The position numbers were made by a program, and so were the translations under genes. DNA of 64,000 nt from Holacanthus passer (Eukaryota; Chordata; Actinopteri; Pomacanthidae), in contig JAFREQ010000003.1 in the NCBI GenBank assembly GCA_025331565.1, positions 13,757,001 to 13,821,000 on the forward strand. Reading direction: 5' to 3'. The notes beneath the pieces are model-generated. The model ran no database searches, was not told where the DNA came from, and saw only the letters and a list, made by a program, of their open reading frames with translations. The first letter of the stretch is position 1. Every line of letters starts with the position of its first letter. Positions 58,901-64,000 of the stretch are shown one piece after another.

Positions 58901-61900
58901 TGCAGGAGTCGGCCTGCAAGGAGGCCTACTACATGGGCCGCCTGTTGGAGCTGCAGACGGAGGTGACGCTGAGCCGTTCTGTGGCGTCCAACGCCCAGGC
59001 TGAGAACGAGAGGCTCAACGCGCTCGTGCAGGAGCTGCGAGAGGTGAGCTAGTCCACAATGAACTCAAGTGAACTCAGCATTTTCATATACATTCATTTT
59101 ACTCTCATACTTTCATGTTTTTTGCTTAGTTTTTTGTGTAGATTGTAATACAGTAAAATCCCTCAGTAAGACTTCAACTGAAATGGGCAAATGAATTATT
59201 CATGTTTTGACAATAGGATATTCATATTAAATACGTTTGTGTAGTTTATTATAGAAAAGTGGCAACTGGAGTGTGATTTAATTTTGTAGTCTGTTTGGTT
59301 TGTTGGGCTTTAGTAAAAAAAATCTTATTCATGATGAAAGGTCTGGTCACTGAATGCATTTTGTGTCCCAGAAATAAAAGAAAAAATTTGCAGCTTAGTC
59401 CATGGTTGTGCTAACTTTCTGAAGAGTTTTGATAGAAAACTGTTAAAACAAATTCTAAGTAAAGATCTTATTCTCATTCATGTCATTTCTTGAATTATAA
59501 GCCAACTGTTTTCCACTTTCATGAGCTTACATGGGATGAGAGTGTTTGATGAAGGCCAAAGGGTCATGGTGACAGGCAGAAAAGGGGGTCAAACCTCACA
59601 CGCACACAGAAAACAATACGCACATGCGTACGTGCAAAGCGTGCGTTAATGCATTGGTACAAGTCCGCAGCCGCTGTGTCGGGCAGCGCAGGAGTTCGAG
59701 TGGGGGTCAGACGCCGCGGCCACGACCCCATTGTGGGGGGCAAATCCGGTGCTAAGCTGGGGAATAAGTGAAATGCCCTGAGCTCGGCACATGTGTGAGC
59801 CACGCCGCTCTCATCACACAACCAGCGGTGCGCCCACAGGACACACACTCTCATTCACTATATTCATCAGAGAGGGTTGTGAGGCTGAGCTGTTGCTCTC
59901 TGTACAGTGTGTGTTATTTTCTGAACATGTGTGAGATATGAATGCACACACAGTCAGGGCATGCACGACAGAGTTATTCCACATTATGAGGCATATTGAA
60001 CAAAATCAATATAGTAGCGTCATGATGGGTTGTTATTCTTCACACACACACACCTGTCACCTGTTTGTGCCCCAATCCTGGCTCTTTGATGATGTGTTCA
60101 TCAGATGGCTTCTGGCTCTCTTTGAAAGCCACATTTGCATGCGTGATGCTCATTAATGAGGAGGTGTCGCCTCTTTCGTCCTGAGAAGCAGGTGTTGCAG
60201 CCACACTGGGAGCTTCGTTCGTCACAAGTCGCCTCTTATCAAAAGGTTCTTGCAGGTTACGAGCAACTTTTCACAAACACTATTAACATATACAGATTCA
60301 TCAAGGAAAAAAAACTTATGGGAAAAGTTTAGTTTAGCCAGAGAAATTTTGCTTTTGCTGTTTTTAGTCCACAGTAAATCAGAACCTGGAATGATTAAGA
60401 AATAGGAAATTTCACAGTTATTTATTTAAGAATTCACCCTAGTTCTCCACATGTACAAGACAATCTTGACCAGACTTACAAAAAAAAGTCTTAACATCAA
60501 AAAGCTCCATGCTGTGTTTCTATCTATTTATTACTCATTACCACAGCAGCAGCGGCACTAATGATGAATGAATACAAGATGGCTGGACTCGTGCCATATT
60601 TGCCATTGTATCATGAATCCAATAAAGCTGTCGCAGTCACAGTCTGTGCTGTGAACTCCAGATTAGGGGTTAGTCTCCCAGCTCTGCCCTGTGACGGGCT
60701 CACTGCCAGCGTCGTGTGCCGCACTGTCCCTGACCCCAGCCTCTGTAGCCCCTGATCAGCTCCGCCTCTATAGAGCCTCGCTGACTGATAATTGGCTTCT
60801 AATCCTGTGCACTTCATACCCAGCTTAGTGTAATTCCCTGCATTGTCATGAATATGTAATTGGACAACATGTAACAAGGGAGGGTCATTATAATCAATAA
60901 CACAGCATCCGAAAATAAGTCATCGTATGATTTCTTCTTTATTCTTAAAATGTCATTTGGTTTCTGTTATCTTTTCCTGGATTAGTATGAAAGTATTTCG
61001 ATGCAGCTGCAGAAGCAGCCCTACCGTACTTCTGTGTACTTTGCAGTTGGGGCTCCATTAGCTTCCAGAGTATAGGAGCTGCTGTCAGCTACTGTACAAA
61101 TCAAAAGGTTCACTGTATCGTAATGGTCTTTAGTTTCAGTCCAGTTGCCAATTCTAAAAGCACCATTGTCCTCCACCCCTGAACACACATACAAACGCAT
61201 ACATATACTGAAGTTCTGGAGGTTCACAGGATTTAAGAAGCCATATGAGTCTCTGGTTTTCTTCCTCCTGTGTGAGGACCCACCCACCCACTCCTGACAC
61301 TGTCTCTGGGTCAGCACTTCTGCCATATGCACAGAGAGCTGCAGGGGAGCTGCAGGCAGCTCTGCAGTGAGACAACTACACACATGCACGCATTCACTGT
61401 AGATGATTTTGTACTCCATATTTAATATAATCCTTCAGTTCAGTCACAGTTGCATTGCAGTGTGCACATTATTTCATATCTGTGTTTATAGGTAACCATA
61501 TTCTGCTTGTTATTTCTGACTTGAAAATACATCCCCCTATCCTGGGAACAAAAGCATGAGCAGTTATGTGAGCACAGATGATTTTGCTGAGGTCTAAATA
61601 TATATTCCCACTGCTGCCGCCTACTGTACTTAGATTTATGACTTTTGTGGCTGGTGCATTTCTCTAATCGACACTTTATCTGATCCAGCATATGCTCATG
61701 TTTCTATCTGTGCACAGCAGGTGACCCAAAATAATCGTCTTTGTGGGAGTCTGAGGGTGCTGACTCATTGCATTTAGCGTAATGAAATTTTTTGATAAAC
61801 TTTATTCTCATTCTATTAAAGAGTAATAGTATAGTAATATTACATATTACAGTTACATTGAGCATCATCATGGGTCTGTGCATATCATCCAACTCAAGCC

Positions 61901-64000
61901 GACGGGAGCATTTTAAACATTGACACAGATTTAGGTTATGAACTGAATTCCAGCCCTCTTCCTTCTCCCTCCTCATTGTATCATCTTTCTCCCTCTTATC
62001 TTGTTTCCCTCACTCCAGAGTAACGACATGCTGGAGCTACAGAGGAGCAGGATGAGGGAAGAGATTAAGGAGTACAAGTTCAGAGAGACCCGGCTGCTCC
62101 AGGATTACACAGAGCTGGAGGAGGAGAACATCACGCTGCAGAAACTGGTGTCTACGCTCAAGCAGAGCCAGGTCAGTTCAATGTTATTACGGTGAGACAT
62201 TCACTCATTCAGTTACTTTCTCAGTCAGGCCACACACCAGAAGATTTTCTCCCATACAGATTTGTCATCACTTTTAATGACGAGCTGAGATAAATGACTC
62301 ACGCTCGATTTCCCATCATCAATCTTCCAAACCACCTTCGAGTGTGGTCCCCTTTAGATTTTCAGTATGAGTTCCAGCACAACACGGTGCTCTCATCTAG
62401 TTGCTCATCATCCTTTATTTCCCTTAAGGAGCTTCAATATCCCCTGTCCAATTACACAGAGTCACACAGTGTCCATATTGGCTTTAGTCACAATTTCTAA
62501 TACCTGTGCTGAGCTGGAGTAGATTAAGGTCATAAATCAACATTGAATCACTCTTGTGATGTAAGATTTAGTAAGTAAGTAAACTTTTATTTATCCAGCA
62601 CTTTTCAAAACAGCAGTTACAAAGTGCTTTACAGCTGATAATAAAAATGCATAATAGTACTAGTAGTAATAGACTTAGATGTAGTGGTTACATCAAAGTA
62701 AGAGAAAGGTTTTTCAAATATTGCACCATTCAAAATCAAAACACTATATTGTCACATTATAAATCTCAAGGTACTGAAGCAAAAGTAGTGTGGTGTTTGA
62801 CTTTAGATAATATCACTCTAATATCTCTAATATCTTTCTTAATTGAAATGTCAGAAATGTCAAAATTGGACCTGCTATGTTTTATTTTAATTGGGCCACG
62901 TAATCCTTAACAATCAGATTCATTTATTTTAGAGTCTAATGAAATGTTTTCTACTCTTTTCTTTTCCTCTTCCTGCCTGTCCTGTCTGCTTCCCCTCAGG
63001 TGGAGTATGAGGGACTGAAACATGAAATAAAGGTACTAGAGGAGGAGACTGTCCTTCTCAACAGTCAGCTGGAAGATGCGTTGCGTCTGAAGGACATCTC
63101 TGAGGGTCAGTTGGAGGAGGCCCTGGATGCCCTGAAGAGCGAGCGCGAGCAGAAGAACAATCTGAGAAAGGAACTGGCCCACCACCTCAGCCTGAGCGAC
63201 AGTGTCTACGGAGCGGGGGCCCACCTGGCGCTCACTGTCACTGGCGTTGAGGGCCTCAAGTTCCCAGAGGAGACCAACGGGACCAACGGCACCAACGGCA
63301 GCGCCATCCCTGCAGCTAACGGCAACAACGAGGACAGCAACCGCCGCAATGGCCACCTCCACACAGGCGCCGGGCTGGCTAAGATGAACGGGGAATATCG
63401 ACCCGGCCGGAAAGGAGAAGGCCTGCACCCCGTGCCAGACCTGTTCAGTGAGCTCAACCTGTCAGAGATGCAGAAGCTGAAACAGCAGCTGCTACAGGTG
63501 GGTCATCAGAACAGCAGCAGGGTCAGTAAATCCCACAGGAAACCAGATAATAACCCCGAATAACCCAAGTAAAATCAGTGTTGCTAGGAAGCACTTATTC
63601 TTTCTTCCGTCTTTTTGTATCACTGAATAAAGGCCAGATTTCAGTCGCTTTAAATCTGCTACCAACGTTAACTCCAAGACAATTTACTGAAGAGGCAAGA
63701 AACCAGCAGCACACAGCACATTTGAAAACAGCGATATTGATCCACTTTCCACAGTTCATTTCAGTTTTTAGCGTTGAGACTGAGCGGCCTTATACTTTGT
63801 CCTGCTGCATTGTGTGTGGGTGTGTGTCAGTGTTGGTTTAGCGTATGAGCTTTTTCTGCGTTCAGTGTTCATTGCTGCGCTGATGAAAGCGGCCGTGGTT
63901 GCAGTTCACCACTGGTAGCAGCAAGGAAATGACAAGGTGATGACAGTTTGGGAACAAGAGAAACAGAAAAAAACACCATGTGATTCCACAGGCTTTACTA
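40333..64000 (+). CDS. bicd1: Bicaudal D homolog 1, N-terminal part (runs off the window)
   Basis: Four coding exons are visible (40333-40548, 58831-59043, 62019-62171, 63000-63497), all phase 0, encoding the first 360 aa. The rest of the gene (family length about 800-975 aa) lies beyond 64000. The protein is a coiled-coil adaptor that links dynein and dynactin to RAB6 vesicles and other cargo. The first exon holds the dynein light-intermediate-chain binding CC1 box, AAECG (residues 35-39, pattern AAxxG). BICD1 rather than BICD2 is indicated by EAYYMGRLLELQ, DYTELEEENITLQKLVSTLK, VEYEGLKHEIK and EEETVLLNSQLEDA. Exon 4 ends DLFSELNLSEMQKLKQQLLQ just before a GTGGGT donor. An Asn-Gly-Thr-rich insert (TNGTNGTNGS) interrupts the linker after the first coiled coil. 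Intron 1 is 18.3 kb. A second teleost paralogue (bicd1a/b) is possible, so no letter is assigned. Confidence 0.93.
40869..40942 (+). repeat. Two TG microsatellites
   Basis: (TG)n at 40869-40887 and a longer one at 40912-40941, separated by TTCATTGTTTCAGGATTCC. Confidence 0.9.
42045..42160 (+). repeat. Interspersed repeat, TTATATAGCA type
   Basis: AAAACTTATATAGCAGATTT and ACACAATGTGCTTCCCAAAAG, then an A-rich tail. It is a diverged relative of the segments at 26343-26460 and 62570-62650. Confidence 0.4.
43485..43509 (+). repeat. CA microsatellite
   Basis: (CA)12 in bicd1 intron 1. Confidence 0.9.
45608..45650 (+). repeat. Polypyrimidine CCT tract
   Basis: CTCCCCCTCCTCCTCCTCCC and similar. 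It generates long but meaningless Pro-, Gly- and Glu-rich open frames in this area. Confidence 0.85.
47655..48135 (-). repeat. Interspersed repeat, AGCATGCTAACGTT family, copy 2
   Basis: Reverse-complement landmarks match 21225-21605 in order: AGCATGCTAACGTTGGCTAA, CAGCTGATGGGAATG, and farther along the CACCATG and CATCCTCTGGGAAGTGTGAATG type words. It is in bicd1 intron 1, inverted relative to copy 1. Confidence 0.6.
52495..52680 (+). repeat. Interspersed repeat, GCATTATGGGAAATG family, copy B
   Basis: CCTGATGATGTCATTGTGATGTC, GGAAGCCTGCATTACAA, GGAGGTGTTCC and CATTTCCCATAATGCAACTC. Related to 23040-23300. Confidence 0.5.
53282..53322 (+). repeat. CT then CA microsatellite
   Basis: (CT)n followed by ATCATA and (CA)n. 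Confidence 0.9.
54492..55008. mobile_element. MITE-like element interrupted by another repeat
   Basis: The left end AAAGGAGCAGTGTGTAGGAT and the right end AATGTTCCACACTGTTCTT are imperfect inverted repeats. The interior (TCTAGTGGTGAGGTTGCAG, then CTTCAGGTAACG, then TTCTTATTTTCAGGT and ATTATACACTAATAAAAAC) follows the order of a very common percomorph repeat. The order is interrupted between GAGAACCTACGGTAGC and ACCTTCAGGTAACG by the insertion listed next. Confidence 0.75.
54596..54788 (-). mobile_element. Second repeat nested inside the MITE
   Basis: It begins ACGCTTTTATCCAAAGCGAC and includes GGGGTTCAGTATCTTGCCCA, AGGGACACTTCGGCA and GGGATCGAACCACCAACCTT, a familiar teleost short repeat. 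It splits the host element cleanly, so it arrived later. The assigned strand is arbitrary. Confidence 0.65.
56128..56286 (+). other. GC-rich segment with a 52-codon open frame
   Basis: Within an AT-rich intron, about 160 bases are GC-rich and open on both strands. The plus frame starts MIPEVQQQDSVGPDFVHLVL and ends with a stop at 56284. The minus strand is open for 65 codons over much of the same stretch. I do not recognise either product. It could be a conserved element, a cryptic exon or chance. Confidence 0.2.
56991..57475 (-). mobile_element. LINE-like 3' fragment, minus orientation
   Basis: Read on the minus strand it ends in GGACTAATAAAGGAATATC followed by TTATC repeats, the same tail as at 39745-39821. 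The preceding 400 bases are AT-rich, with recurring ATTGCA and CAGAAATGAAATAATGCAC-like words typical of the upstream 3' UTR of such elements. No reverse transcriptase is present. Confidence 0.55.
58766..58789 (+). repeat. TAT trinucleotide repeat before bicd1 exon 2
   Basis: (TTA)n about 45 bases upstream of the exon 2 acceptor at 58830, so it lies where the branch site would be expected. Confidence 0.9.
62570..62650 (+). repeat. Interspersed repeat, CAAAGTGCTTTACAG family
   Basis: ACTTTTATTTATCCAGCACTTT and TACAAAGTGCTTTACAGC. It lies in bicd1 intron 3. Confidence 0.5.

Noticed and set aside
59640..59770. tRNA- or SINE-like GC-rich patch (GGAGTTCGAGTGGGGGTC)
   Set aside because: It has a B-box-like word, but no A box at the right spacing and no cloverleaf could be drawn.
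61021..61419. 132-codon minus-strand open frame in bicd1 intron 2
   Set aside because: There is no domain, no splice signals and no coding-like composition; a second minus-strand frame overlaps it.
63036..63428. 130-codon open frame antisense to bicd1 exon 4
   Set aside because: It is the shadow of a clearly conserved sense exon.
40333..63497. Identification as bicd2
   Set aside because: Several stretches (EAYYMGRLLELQ, DYTELEEENITLQKLVSTLK, EEETVLLNSQL) fit BICD1 better than BICD2 as I recall the two.

Overview
The window is nuclear DNA from a ray-finned fish, most likely a percomorph teleost. The genes are vertebrate-type, with small exons, GT-AG introns and AATAAA signals. The intergenic DNA is AT-rich and carries several interspersed repeats that I recognise from teleost genomes: short TIR elements, LTR-like pieces, LINE tails ending in TTATC repeats, and a ZMYM/hAT-like remnant.

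Layout, left to right. (1) 1-7194: no recognisable gene, only repeats and an LTR-like element. (2) 7195-10292 (+): a complete three-exon fam180a-type gene for a small secreted protein. (3) 11055-19599 (-): a complete twelve-exon SLC23 transporter of 619 aa. Its signature motif has Glu-Asn, which points to a nucleobase transporter (SLC23A4/SNBT1 type) rather than a vitamin C transporter. It converges on fam180a with about 300 bp between their poly(A) signals. (4) 24439-26983 (+): a complete five-exon isx homeobox gene, with a TIR element in intron 3. (5) 29530-30441 (+): a decayed coiled-coil gene with stops, frameshifts and a broken splice donor. (6) About 30605-31760: a ZMYM-like/hAT remnant (-). 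(7) 34046-36895 (+): a complete nine-exon HIPK-like kinase of 538 aa with an acidic tail and a basic, Cys-ended C-terminus. (8) 38345-39604: an LTR-like element with a 19-bp minisatellite, then an isolated exon-like segment. (9) 40333 to the right edge (+): the first four coding exons of bicd1, with an 18.3-kb first intron.

The genes do not form one pathway. fam180a, the SLC23 gene and isx may share intestinal or epithelial expression, because ISX is an intestinal regulator in mammals and SNBT1 an intestinal transporter in rat; that is inference only. BICD1 is a dynein/dynactin cargo adaptor.

All exon boundaries were set by hand from splice signals, reading-frame continuity and family resemblance. 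The exon phases close exactly for the five intact genes. The points most worth a second look are the HIPK-like kinase (its activation-loop Tyr is replaced by Glu, and it has an unusual tail), the nucleobase-type motif in the SLC23 protein, the conserved furin-type site in the FAM180 protein, the decayed coiled-coil gene, and several nested or fold-back repeats.
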